A stretch of 64,000 nucleotides of DNA from Terriglobia bacterium (GTDB lineage: Bacteria; Acidobacteriota; Terriglobia; Acidiferrales; UBA7541): NCBI GenBank assembly GCA_020073485.1, contig JAIQFB010000001.1:419929-483928 (forward strand), given 5' to 3'. Positions 43,677 to 52,103 of this stretch are shown piece by piece. Each line of letters opens with the position of its first letter. Within the stretch, counting starts at the first letter, position 1. A program made the translations under genes and the position numbers. The notes beneath the pieces are model-generated. The model worked only from the letters and a program-made list of their open reading frames with translations. It was not told where the DNA came from and did not search any database.

Positions 43677-44936
43677 CTACACTTCCTGCCGCAGCGCTTC
43701 GATCGGATTCAAATTCGCGGCCTTACTCGCGGGGTACAGCCCGAAAAACACGCCCACTGCCGTCGAGACGCCCAGCGCGATGATCACCGCCGAAATCGGG
43801 ACGTGCATCGGCACCGGAGTATTGGCGGCCACGATTTGCGCGAACACATACGCCAGGATGACGCCCATGATTCCGCCCATTCCGGACATCACCGCGGTTT
43901 CGGTAAGAAATTGCAGCAGAATGTCGGAGCGGCGCGCGCCCAGTGACTTGCGCAAGCCGATTTCCAGCGTCCGCTCGGTCACTGACGCCAGCATCACGTT
44001 CATGATCACCACGCCGCCGATCACCAGGAATACGGCCACGATGCCGATCATGGACGCGGCCAGCGCCCCGGTAATCCGCTTGAACAGGCCCACCAGGGAG
44101 CCGCCATCGAGCACGCCGAAGTCGTCGAGGTCGTTCGGCTTCAGATGGTGGCGCGCGCGCATGAGCATTTGCGCTTCCTCCTGCGTGCGTGACATCCAGT
44201 CGCCGCCCCGGGTCTGCATATTGAGGGACAGGCTCGTGGTGCTGTTGGCGTAGTATTTCAGCCAAGTCTGGATGGGAATGTAGGCGTAATTGTCCCGCGT
44301 CTGTCCCAGCACCGTGCCGATGGGTTTTTCGACGCCCACAACTTCATAAGGTCGCCCGTCCACATCGAGTTCCTTGCCGATCGGATCGCTGCCCGGAAAC
44401 AGTTTGTCGGCGATGTCGGTCCCGATCACCGCGACCTGCGAACGATGGTCGTTGTCGGTGTCGGTGATGTACCGGCCCTGCGCGGGCTCCTCGACGTCCA
44501 TGTCGCCGATGTTCGCGGTTACGCCATTGATGGAGGAGTCCTCGAGGGTCTGGCCATTGGTTTTGGTGCGTCCCAGATGGTTGGCCTGCGCGCCGACGCG
44601 CACGGCGAGCTTGCAATTGTCCCGCAGAAACGTGTAATCGTCCCAGGTGAGCGGCTTGTTCCGGCGCATCGCTTTCACCAGTTCATCCATGTCCGTGATG
44701 ATGGGATAGCGCACGACCAGGAATACGTTCGAGCCGAGATTGGCAATGCGGTTGGCCACGTACAGGTTCACTCCCGAGATCAGCGACACCACCATGATCA
44801 GAGTGGAAACCGAAAGCACCATCCCGAGCAGCATCAGGAAGGAACGCATCTTGTGCGCGCGCAGCGTTTCCACCGCCACAAAGAAGGGTTCGCGTAGATG
44901 GATTCGAGTCTTCATCTGTCCACGCTGGTCATGCAC
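43677..44936 (-). CDS. ABC transporter permease, MacB/FtsX type
   Basis: A 419-residue paralogue of the next gene, with the same layout: one N-terminal helix (RSFLMLLGMVLSVSTLIMVVS), MacB_PCD domain, and FtsX helices (GALAASMIGIVAVFLVIGGVVIMN) ending in the LRKSLGARRSDIL motif. The N-terminus may begin seven codons later at MKTRIHLREPF. The two permeases may form a heterodimer. The partner ATPase must be encoded elsewhere. Confidence 0.88.
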   Translation of the reverse strand: MHDQRGQMKTRIHLREPFFVAVETLRAHKMRSFLMLLGMVLSVSTLIMVVSLISGVNLYVANRIANLGSNVFLVVRYPIITDMDELVKAMRRNKPLTWDDYTFLRDNCKLAVRVGAQANHLGRTKTNGQTLEDSSINGVTANIGDMDVEEPAQGRYITDTDNDHRSQVAVIGTDIADKLFPGSDPIGKELDVDGRPYEVVGVEKPIGTVLGQTRDNYAYIPIQTWLKYYANSTTSLSLNMQTRGGDWMSRTQEEAQMLMRARHHLKPNDLDDFGVLDGGSLVGLFKRITGALAASMIGIVAVFLVIGGVVIMNVMLASVTERTLEIGLRKSLGARRSDILLQFLTETAVMSGMGGIMGVILAYVFAQIVAANTPVPMHVPISAVIIALGVSTAVGVFFGLYPASKAANLNPIEALRQEV

Positions 44937-45118
44937 TCTATCTTACGCGCATTGCCGTGAAAAGATTTCCTGGTGAGGGTATTTGGCGACGTGCTCAGGG
45001 ATTTCTATAGTGTGATTGTCGCACAGTAGATGAAGCGTTCGCGCGAACTGCGCATCAATATGAAATTTTGAGTAAATGCCAGGATTGCCTAGGGGGCATA
45101 AGAGAAGCAGAAATGGAT
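44937..45118. other. 182-base intergenic region
   Basis: Upstream of the leftward permease pair and just downstream of the TlpA gene stop. It contains GTTGTCGCACAG-type sequence and is AT-richer than its flanks (for example ATTTCTATAGTGTGATTGTC near 45001), so it likely holds the permease promoter. No clear motif pair seen. Confidence 0.35.
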
Positions 45119-45676
45119 CTACAGCAAGCCCTCAATGACCTTGGCAATGTCGTCGTGATTGACCAGGCCCACGATGGTGCGGACTTTCTTGCCGTCGCGC
45201 GAGTAGAGCATGCTAGTGGGCAGGCCCATGATCCCGCCGAATTTCTCGGAGATGGAATCGTTGCCGAAAACGATCGGATAATTCATCGCTTCCTGCTGGC
45301 CGTTCACGTCGAAACGTTCTTTGTCGAGAAAAGGCTGCACGGATTTCTTGCCGTCTTCATCCATGGAAACGCCCAAAATGGTGAACCCGCGCGGGCCGTA
45401 CTTTTTCTGAAATTCGATCATCCAGGGGATTTCTACCTTGCAGGGGGCGCACCAGGTGGCCCAGAAATTCACCAGCACCACCTGTCCCTTGAACTGGGCA
45501 AGAGTGACGTCCTTATCGTTTAGATCCTTCAGCGCAACGGTCGGGGCGTCGGTGGGAGCGCTGGCGCTCGAAGTACTGGACGCGGTTCGATCGGGCGGCG
45601 GGAATTTTCGATCCGCCCACCACATCAGGGCGAGCAGCGCCACTACGCCTGCACCAACAAGGATTCCTTTTTTCAT
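45119..45676 (-). CDS. TlpA/ResA-like thioredoxin
   Basis: A 185-residue protein with an N-terminal anchor helix (ILVGAGVVALLALMWWAD) and a TlpA/ResA-type thioredoxin domain: VALKDLNDKDVTLAQFKG then WATWCAPCKVEIPWM (the WCxPC site, near residue 75) and the GLPTSMLYSRDGK cis-Pro loop. It reduces periplasmic disulfides, for example of apocytochrome c. It sits 70 bases downstream (leftward) of the CcdA gene, so they form a thiol-transfer pair. Confidence 0.92.
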   Translation of the reverse strand: MKKGILVGAGVVALLALMWWADRKFPPPDRTASSTSSASAPTDAPTVALKDLNDKDVTLAQFKGQVVLVNFWATWCAPCKVEIPWMIEFQKKYGPRGFTILGVSMDEDGKKSVQPFLDKERFDVNGQQEAMNYPIVFGNDSISEKFGGIMGLPTSMLYSRDGKKVRTIVGLVNHDDIAKVIEGLL

Positions 45677-45746
45677 TTGTTGAATGTCTCCGTTCCAAGC
45701 GGCCTTCGCGCTTTCGCTGCGGCATTCAGCCCAATCATAAAATCCG

Positions 45747-46655
45747 CTACAGCGCGAACCTATTCAGAAAGCCCAGTTTACCCGATAGCCACGTCAGGCG
45801 GTTCATGAAAATCAGCGCGCCCACGAATAGCAGCAGCACGCCGCTCAAGACTTCCACGGTGTGCAAGTGCTTCCGGAAGCGCTGGTAGAAGCGGAGGAAT
45901 TTGTTGATCCCCACCGCGGTAAGCAGGAAGGGAACCGCGAGGCCCGCCGAATACACCGCCAGCAGAAAAACGCCGCGGGAAATCGTTTCGGCGTTCGCGG
46001 CCAGCACCAGCACCGCGGCAAGGATGGGGCCGATGCAAGGCGTCCAGCCAAAGGCGAACGCGAAGCCCAGCAGGAATCCGCTGGTCACGCCGGAAAGCGC
46101 GCCTCCGGCTTTGGTTTGCTCTTCGGTCTGCCCGCCAAGGTTGTGGAAGCGGACATCGCGATTGAGCCAGCGCGTCAGCGAGGGGCCGGCCAGAAAAATG
46201 AGCGCGACCGAAAGCAGTTGCATGGAGCCGATCAGCCCACCGGGGCCCATGGTATCGGTGCCCATGCGGCGGAAGAGGATGGCGGCTCCCACCGTCAGCA
46301 CGCCGCCGATCACGAGGCCCGCGTTCACGGGCAGCTTGATCAGCCAGCCCACCAGATGCAGCCCGAACAGGACAATCACCGCCCCGGCAACCGGCCCCAT
46401 CAGGGCTTTGTGCTGCAGCAGAAACTGGCCCACCGCGCTCGCCGAAGCCCCGAAACTGATGAACACCACGGAGAATCCCGAAACAAAGGCCAGAGAAGAG
46501 GCGAAAAGGCTGTTGCGCGCTGGCTGCCCCGCGCGCAGTTGTTCGACCCCCACGCCCGAAAGCATGGAAACGTACCCTGGGACCAGCGGCAGCACGCAGG
46601 GAGACAGGAACGAAATGATCCCCGCTACGAAGGCGTAAACAATCGAGACTTGCAT
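45747..46655 (-). CDS. ccdA: CcdA/DsbD-beta-type membrane thiol transporter
   Basis: A 302-residue polytopic protein. The two Cys-bearing helices are AFVAGIISFLSPCVLPLVPG (N-terminal) and FAFGWTPCIGPILAAVLVL, the CcdA motif pair that passes electrons from thioredoxin inside to a partner outside. About six to eight helices in total, somewhat longer than minimal CcdA (about 240 residues), with an extra inserted loop of about 20 residues after helix 4 (HNLGGQTEEQTKAGGALSG). The next leftward gene encodes TlpA. The ATG (46655) lies inside a TTGATG start. Confidence 0.9.
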   Translation of the reverse strand: MQVSIVYAFVAGIISFLSPCVLPLVPGYVSMLSGVGVEQLRAGQPARNSLFASSLAFVSGFSVVFISFGASASAVGQFLLQHKALMGPVAGAVIVLFGLHLVGWLIKLPVNAGLVIGGVLTVGAAILFRRMGTDTMGPGGLIGSMQLLSVALIFLAGPSLTRWLNRDVRFHNLGGQTEEQTKAGGALSGVTSGFLLGFAFAFGWTPCIGPILAAVLVLAANAETISRGVFLLAVYSAGLAVPFLLTAVGINKFLRFYQRFRKHLHTVEVLSGVLLLFVGALIFMNRLTWLSGKLGFLNRFAL

Positions 46656-46820
46656 CAACTTTAAGAACTCCGGTGGATTAGCCGTTCGATTCTACATCAT
46701 TCCGCACCGATTAGACGGACTGGAGCACGCAAAGATTCAAGGGGAATGACGTTTTCCAAATCGCAGGGGAAGGGCAGGTAAATTCAGCTTCAGCTGCCAA
46801 GCAAGCTACGGGGAACGTCG

Positions 46821-46850
46821 AGTAGCACAGCCAAGAGTGGCTGTGCTACT
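46821..46850. repeat. Hairpin resembling repeat family B
   Basis: Thirteen-base perfect arms AGTAGCACAGCCA and TGGCTGTGCTACT around an AGAG loop. The arm pattern is similar to but distinct from B. It lies 100 bases downstream of the leftward amidase stop, in a 295-base gap that shows no gene. Confidence 0.75.
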
Positions 46851-46950
46851 AAAACCCGCTCCTCATCGACAATCTCGGCCGGGTCGACGCCCGACCATTT
46901 GCACCGAGCCGAACCTCCCAAGGCAGCCACTTTCTTGGTGCGCAGTGTCC

Positions 46951-48384
46951 TCAGAGACTGGGATGCCGCTGACCCCAATCGTGCTCCCGCTCATAGGCGT
47001 GCGCGATCCGCAATAGCGTGGCTTCGTCAAACGCCCGGCCGATCAATTGCAAACCCACGGGCAGGCCCTCCCGGGTAAAGCCGCACGGAACGGAAATCGC
47101 GGGAAGTCCGGTGAAATTTGCCGGTCGGCACATTCCCACCAGGGCGGGGCGCACCCCAATTTGTTCACCATCGACCGGAACGTTATCCGCGCCGATGAGA
47201 GGAGCCGGAACGGGAGCGGTAGGGGTGACGACGGCGTCCACCTCCCGGAAGGCGGCGTCAAATTCCGCGAGCAGGCGCTTGCGCACGTCCATTCCGGCCA
47301 GATATTGCATGGCTGTTATTTTTTCTCCCGCTTCCAGGCGCTGGCGCACCTCTTTGCTGTAATCGGCCGCGTCGGCTGGGAAAAATCCCGCTGCCTGATG
47401 GCCGTGCGTGGCTTCGGCGAGCGAAATATCGGTGGCTGCTTGCAGGGAATCGCTCAAGTGTGGCAGGGAAACTTCGCGGACCACCGCGCCGTGCTTTTCC
47501 AGGTCGCGAATGGCCGACTCGGCTGCCCGGCGAACCTCGCTGTCGAGTTTTTCCCAATAGTGCTCGCGCGGCCGGCCGAGGCGAAACTTGCGCAGCGGCT
47601 TTCCCAGAGCGCCGCGGAAATCCTCCACGCGGCGCGCCGAGGAAGTCGGGTCCAGCGGATCGTGCCCGGCGATGAGGCCCAGCAGAATCGCCGCATCCGG
47701 CACGCTGCGCGCGAGCGGGCCCACATGGTCGAAGGACGGCGCGAGCGGTATGGTGCCGAACACGCTGACGCGTCCGAACGTGGGTTTCAGCCCCACGATC
47801 CCGCACAAAGCGGAAGGAATGCGAATGGACCCGCCCGTATCGGTGCCGATCGACGCCGCGCACAGGCCAGCCGCAATCGCCGCCGCGGAGCCTCCGCTGG
47901 AGCCGCCCGTGATCCGGTCGCGCGCCCAGGGATTGCGCGCGTCGCCGTAATGCGGGTTGCTGTTGGTAATCCCGTAGGCAAATTCGTGCATGTTCGTTTT
48001 GCCGAGCAGAATGGCGCCCGCGCCGAGAAGCTTTCGCGCGGCGGTCGCATCCGCAGTGGGCACAAAATCGCGCAGAATTTTCGATCCCGCGGTCGTTCGT
48101 ATTCCGCGCGTCCAGAGGTTGTCTTTCAGCGTGACCGGAATTCCGAGCAGAGGGTGACGGCCTTTGCCGGAGCGGCGATTGCGCGAAAGCTCTTTTTCGG
48201 CGCGGCGCGCCGCAGCCAGCGCCTGCTCCGCCGTGACCGTGAGAAATGCGTTGACGCCGGGATTGTGGCGTTCGATGCGGCTTAGAAATAGTTCCGTCAA
48301 TTCGGCGGGTGAAATTTTCCGCTTTGCCAGCAACGCGGCCAGTTCTTCGATGGTGGCAAACGCGAGTCGATCGTCATTCTTCAT
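46951..48384 (-). CDS. Amidase (amidase-signature family)
   Basis: A 477-residue enzyme with the Ser-cisSer-Lys triad: Lys in IPVTLKDNLW, the GGSSGGSAAAIAAG motif (about 165-180) and the second Ser in GTDTGGSIRIPSALCG. The length and TSNP-type segments resemble GatA and related amidases, but no gatB or gatC gene is near, so it is more likely a stand-alone amidase than a GatCAB subunit. It would hydrolyse an amide in the cytosol. Substrate unknown. Confidence 0.88.
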   Translation of the reverse strand: MKNDDRLAFATIEELAALLAKRKISPAELTELFLSRIERHNPGVNAFLTVTAEQALAAARRAEKELSRNRRSGKGRHPLLGIPVTLKDNLWTRGIRTTAGSKILRDFVPTADATAARKLLGAGAILLGKTNMHEFAYGITNSNPHYGDARNPWARDRITGGSSGGSAAAIAAGLCAASIGTDTGGSIRIPSALCGIVGLKPTFGRVSVFGTIPLAPSFDHVGPLARSVPDAAILLGLIAGHDPLDPTSSARRVEDFRGALGKPLRKFRLGRPREHYWEKLDSEVRRAAESAIRDLEKHGAVVREVSLPHLSDSLQAATDISLAEATHGHQAAGFFPADAADYSKEVRQRLEAGEKITAMQYLAGMDVRKRLLAEFDAAFREVDAVVTPTAPVPAPLIGADNVPVDGEQIGVRPALVGMCRPANFTGLPAISVPCGFTREGLPVGLQLIGRAFDEATLLRIAHAYEREHDWGQRHPSL

Positions 48385-48434
48385 GGCAAATCTTTCGATG
48401 CTAGTTTGTACTTCTCAAAATATGGTACCGAACC

Positions 48435-48462
48435 GGTGGCACAGGCTTCAGCCTGTGCCACC
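48435..48462. repeat. Palindromic repeat family B, perfect copy
   Basis: The full palindrome with core GGCACAGGCTTCAGCCTGTG, extended to GGTGG and CCACC. It lies just downstream of the leftward lptD stop (9 bases) and before the amidase start. Confidence 0.85.
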
Positions 48463-48471
48463 AAACCCGGG

Positions 48472-50790
48472 CTAAAAAATTTTTTCCTGCCGCCGCAGAT
48501 TTCCGAAGGCTCCGATATTCGCAATAATCAGCGCCACGCGAAACTGGTTTTCGGTACGGATCGGGCCGAGCGAAAGCCGCCGGTATTCCAGAGCGATACC
48601 GCAGCACGACCCGTTGTAGCTCACCTGCATGAGCTGGTTTTGCAGGACATTTTGCTCCACGTCGTAGCTGAATCCAAACGTGGCGTTCCACCCGCGCCGG
48701 TTCAAATCCCCGTAACCGATCTGCGCGCGGATCTGATTGGCCAGCGGCTGCAGGACAGCGGAATTATCGATGGAAAAATGCGCCACCGTAAAATTGAAAT
48801 TCTGATACGGCCGGAGTTTCAGCAGCGTGCCGGCCGTGAGCAGCCTTTCGCGTACCGGATCGTAGTCCAGGCGGACCTCGGCGTCGTAGGCTCCGCCCGG
48901 GGTAATGCGCAGGTCGCTGTCGATGGGCGAAAAATGGCGCGGCTGGTCGGCGAACGCAAAGGGCGTGATCGAATCCAGGGCCTGGAAGACGTTGCGCGTT
49001 CCGGGCACGAGTGCGCCGTTGAACGTGGGATCGAAATAATATTTTTGGGCGATTTTCCAGCTGATCAGTTCGTCCGCCTGGCCGTCGCCCGAGCGGTGGA
49101 ACAGGCGCTGCGTGACCGAGTACATGAATTCATTGGTGTCGGTGAGCGTCTCGTCTTCATCGAAGCGGATAAAGTGGTCGAACTGGTTCACCCCGCGCAC
49201 ATAGTTGTATTCAATCTCGGGGTCGATGGTGTGCTTCCATTTGCCGCCGATTGTCTCCCACACGCGCTCCAGTGAAGGCGGGCGCAGGTCAATGTTCAGC
49301 TCGCCCGTGGTCCGGGTTAAGGGAGCGTTGACCAGCGATCCTCCTTCCGCTTGCGCGCCATAGCTGGTGGCGCGCACGGTGTAGCTGGTAGTCGCGCCGA
49401 TCCACGGGCCCCAGTGCAGCGGCACCACGACGCGCGGCGCAAATTCCGAACGCTCCACAAACGCTCCCGTATCAATTCCGGGGACCACGGCCCCCGACTG
49501 CAGCGTTTCATCGCTGCGATGCACCGCGCCCGCGAACATCTCCCCGCCGAAATACACCGGCACATTTTTCCACGGCGCCTGGTCCACCGAGCTGACGCGC
49601 GCTTCGGGAGCGCTGCGCAAGTCCACGGCGATCTCCGGCTGCGCGTTCAGAAAATTCCGGTAACCATTCGCCGCCAGATCGACGCTGAACCCGTGCAGGC
49701 TATTGGTCAAGAACGCGGAGGTGCGCACTTCCGAGTTCACCGCTTCGCTGAAATTGGGCGCGAAGGCCAGTTGAAAGGTAAGGGACGTGAGCTGATTGAT
49801 GTCCGCCACGGCGCGCCAGCCGCCCGCTAGCCGCGCATCGAGTTCAAATTGCGCGCTGTGTCCGCCCTGCTTGACCAGTTGCGAGACGGAATTCCCCGAG
49901 GAGTCCATGACCGTCGTCGGCAGTCCGCGATCGAACACCCCGAAATATTTTGCCGAAACGCTCACATTCTCCCAGGGCTTTGCGCGAAAATCCACGTTCT
50001 GTTGCCAGCCGCGGCGGCTGAGGTAGGCCGCGCCAATGGAGATATCCGTCCAGGTTTTCGGCGCCCAATAATATCCGTCGCCCACGACGATGCCTTTGAG
50101 CGAGGTATCGCTGAAATCGGGCATCAGGAATCCGGATTGGCGCAGGTTGCGGCCGGCGGGCAAATCGGCGTAGGGCATGTAGAGCAGCGGAACCCGGAAT
50201 AAACGGAAGTTGGCGTTGACCAGGGCGACCGAATGGTCCACGTGAATGGTCGCGCGCGTGGCAAAAAACTTCCAGCTGGGCTTATCGGGCAGGCAGACGG
50301 TGAGCCAGGCATGCTCGATCACGTAGGTGACGGCGTCGACTCGCCGGACCTCCTGGGCGTCAAAAATCAGGGGATTGGGCGAGACCAGGACATAGGCGTT
50401 CGGGCGATGCTCCGAGCGCACTTCGCCGCGCACGTGCTCGAAGCGGCCCGCTCCGGTTTCCACGTTGAACTCGGCGCTGTCCGCGGTCAGGTGCTGCGTA
50501 TCCGCATCCAGCGCCACGTTGCCGCGGGCCTTGGCCAGGAACGTCTTCGGGTTGTACTCCACGTGGTCGGCGCGCAGCTGAAAATTCCGGTACCGGATTT
50601 CCACTTTGCCGTCGGCAAAAAACGAATCGCCTTCCTTGCGCTGCTGTTCCGCTTCCAGCCGCACGTCGGCCTGACCCGCCGGCTCGTGGTTCGCCTGGGC
50701 CGAGACTCCGCACACAGCGGAGACCGCTGCAATCAGCACGCAAAGTGCGCGCATTCCCCATGAGCCGCCGGTTTTTGGAATTTGGGCCAT
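48472..50790 (-). CDS. lptD: LPS-assembly protein LptD
   Basis: A 772-residue outer-membrane protein. A signal sequence (MRALCVLIAAVSAVCGVSAQA) is followed by the OstA/LptD N-terminal beta-jellyroll (EGDSFFADGKVEIRYRNFQL and EYNPKTFLAKARGNVAL, about residues 50-95) and the LptD C-terminal beta-barrel ending in an aromatic residue (RRQEKIF), as outer-membrane barrels do. Cys are few, so the usual disulfide rearrangement of enterobacterial LptD is not obvious. It inserts LPS into the outer membrane together with LptE and shows the organism is didermal. Confidence 0.9.
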   Translation of the reverse strand: MAQIPKTGGSWGMRALCVLIAAVSAVCGVSAQANHEPAGQADVRLEAEQQRKEGDSFFADGKVEIRYRNFQLRADHVEYNPKTFLAKARGNVALDADTQHLTADSAEFNVETGAGRFEHVRGEVRSEHRPNAYVLVSPNPLIFDAQEVRRVDAVTYVIEHAWLTVCLPDKPSWKFFATRATIHVDHSVALVNANFRLFRVPLLYMPYADLPAGRNLRQSGFLMPDFSDTSLKGIVVGDGYYWAPKTWTDISIGAAYLSRRGWQQNVDFRAKPWENVSVSAKYFGVFDRGLPTTVMDSSGNSVSQLVKQGGHSAQFELDARLAGGWRAVADINQLTSLTFQLAFAPNFSEAVNSEVRTSAFLTNSLHGFSVDLAANGYRNFLNAQPEIAVDLRSAPEARVSSVDQAPWKNVPVYFGGEMFAGAVHRSDETLQSGAVVPGIDTGAFVERSEFAPRVVVPLHWGPWIGATTSYTVRATSYGAQAEGGSLVNAPLTRTTGELNIDLRPPSLERVWETIGGKWKHTIDPEIEYNYVRGVNQFDHFIRFDEDETLTDTNEFMYSVTQRLFHRSGDGQADELISWKIAQKYYFDPTFNGALVPGTRNVFQALDSITPFAFADQPRHFSPIDSDLRITPGGAYDAEVRLDYDPVRERLLTAGTLLKLRPYQNFNFTVAHFSIDNSAVLQPLANQIRAQIGYGDLNRRGWNATFGFSYDVEQNVLQNQLMQVSYNGSCCGIALEYRRLSLGPIRTENQFRVALIIANIGAFGNLRRQEKIF

Positions 50791-51092
50791 CAATTTCTTA
50801 CGCAGATGCTCATGCGTCGAACGGCAAGTAGGAACGGGCTCAAATGAAAATAGCTCGTTAGCCTAGCACCCCGCCGGGAGGCTTACAAGAATGCCCTGGA
50901 GTCCGCGTCCCGGCGGGAACATTAAGAGCGCCGCATCCCGCTGCCTGTAGATTCCGGTTCGTGCCCCAGTGGCTGCCCGGGGTATCCGTTTGGCGACAAC
51001 CCCCAGCATTTCCGCTCGCGCCGGCAAACTGCTGTTAGAATGCACGTGACTCCCGATTTCCGTTCGGCGAGACATCCGCAGCGCAAAACGGA

Positions 51093-51983
51093 ATGGTGAT
51101 AAAAACCTGCCAGCAGTGCGGCGCCGTGAACGGCGATTCCGCTGATTTTTGCTCCAGTTGTGACTCGTCCCTGGGCCGGTCCGGCCGGGAGGCGATGAGT
51201 CGGCGTGTGTCTACTCCCACCGAGGGCAATCTGGCCTTGGAACCGGAATGGCGGCGCGAAGTTTCCAGCCGGCTTCAGGACTACCGCGTGCGCCGGCACG
51301 GCGTCGCGCCCGCTGAATTGCAAACCATGCTGCCGTTCGAGCAGGCCTCCCTTTCGGCCATGGAGAGCACGGATGTGGCTACGCAGCCCGCGGCGCCAAC
51401 TCCGCGGACCAAGGCCGTGCGCAAGCAGCGCACCGAGCGGTACGAAATTTCCATCCCCATCCATGAAAATCCGGCCGCCTCGGTTCCCATGGACCGGCCG
51501 GCTCGCGTACGTCCGGGTGTCAGTCCGGCCGACGGCATGCTTTTTCCAGTCGCTTCACTTGCCGAGCGACGCCGCGCCGCGCTACTGGATGCCGCGCTGC
51601 TCCTGTTCAGTTACGGGGGCATGCTTGCATTGTTCACAGTTCTCGGTGGGCACATTGGGTGGAACAAACTCGATGCCATCGTCACGGGCGCCACGCTGGT
51701 TCTGTTTTACGCGCAGTACTTTTCGCTGTTCACCATTTTCGGCGGCGCGACGCCCGGCATGATGGTTCGCGGCCTGCGTGTGATCAGTTTTGATGGCGGT
51801 GCGCCCTCTTCCCGGCAGATGGCCTGGCGAAGTCTTGGATATTTGATTTCCGCCGGGACCTGCTTTCTCGGATTCCTCTGGGCTCTGTGGGATGAAGATC
51901 GCTTGACCTGGCAAGACCGTATCTCGCAGACCTATCTCACACCTGCGGAACGGTTTGCGTCAGCCGCGCCGCCCTCCGAATAG
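51093..51983 (+). CDS. Zinc-ribbon RDD-family membrane protein
   Basis: A 296-residue protein. A zinc ribbon opens it (CQQCGAVNGDSADFCSSCDS, residues 6-25). A low-complexity linker follows, then an RDD domain: RRAALLDAALLLFSYGGML (about 165), ATLVLFYAQYFSLFTIFGG and TPGMMVRGLRVISFDG, which is the RDD core with its conserved Arg/Asp residues. The role is unknown; such proteins occur beside stress and envelope genes. The 299-base region upstream (50791-51092) shows nothing else clear. Confidence 0.85.
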   Translation: MVIKTCQQCGAVNGDSADFCSSCDSSLGRSGREAMSRRVSTPTEGNLALEPEWRREVSSRLQDYRVRRHGVAPAELQTMLPFEQASLSAMESTDVATQPAAPTPRTKAVRKQRTERYEISIPIHENPAASVPMDRPARVRPGVSPADGMLFPVASLAERRRAALLDAALLLFSYGGMLALFTVLGGHIGWNKLDAIVTGATLVLFYAQYFSLFTIFGGATPGMMVRGLRVISFDGGAPSSRQMAWRSLGYLISAGTCFLGFLWALWDEDRLTWQDRISQTYLTPAERFASAAPPSE

Positions 51984-52103
51984 CCCCGCCCGCACGAACC
52001 GGATGGACAGGAAACAGCCGCTGGAATCGACGCCCGGCAATTTTGGCAGTCGTGCTATCATAGTGGCTGGGCATTTATCTTCGCTATTGAGGCTAAAAAT
52101 AAT

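Noticed and set aside
42634..44253. 539-codon rightward frame antisense to the two permeases
   Set aside because: His/Arg/Asp-rich composition typical of antisense GC-rich DNA; the permeases on the other strand have FtsX motifs.
47047..48285. 412-codon rightward frame antisense to the amidase
   Set aside because: Arg-rich with no domain; the amidase has its full catalytic triad.
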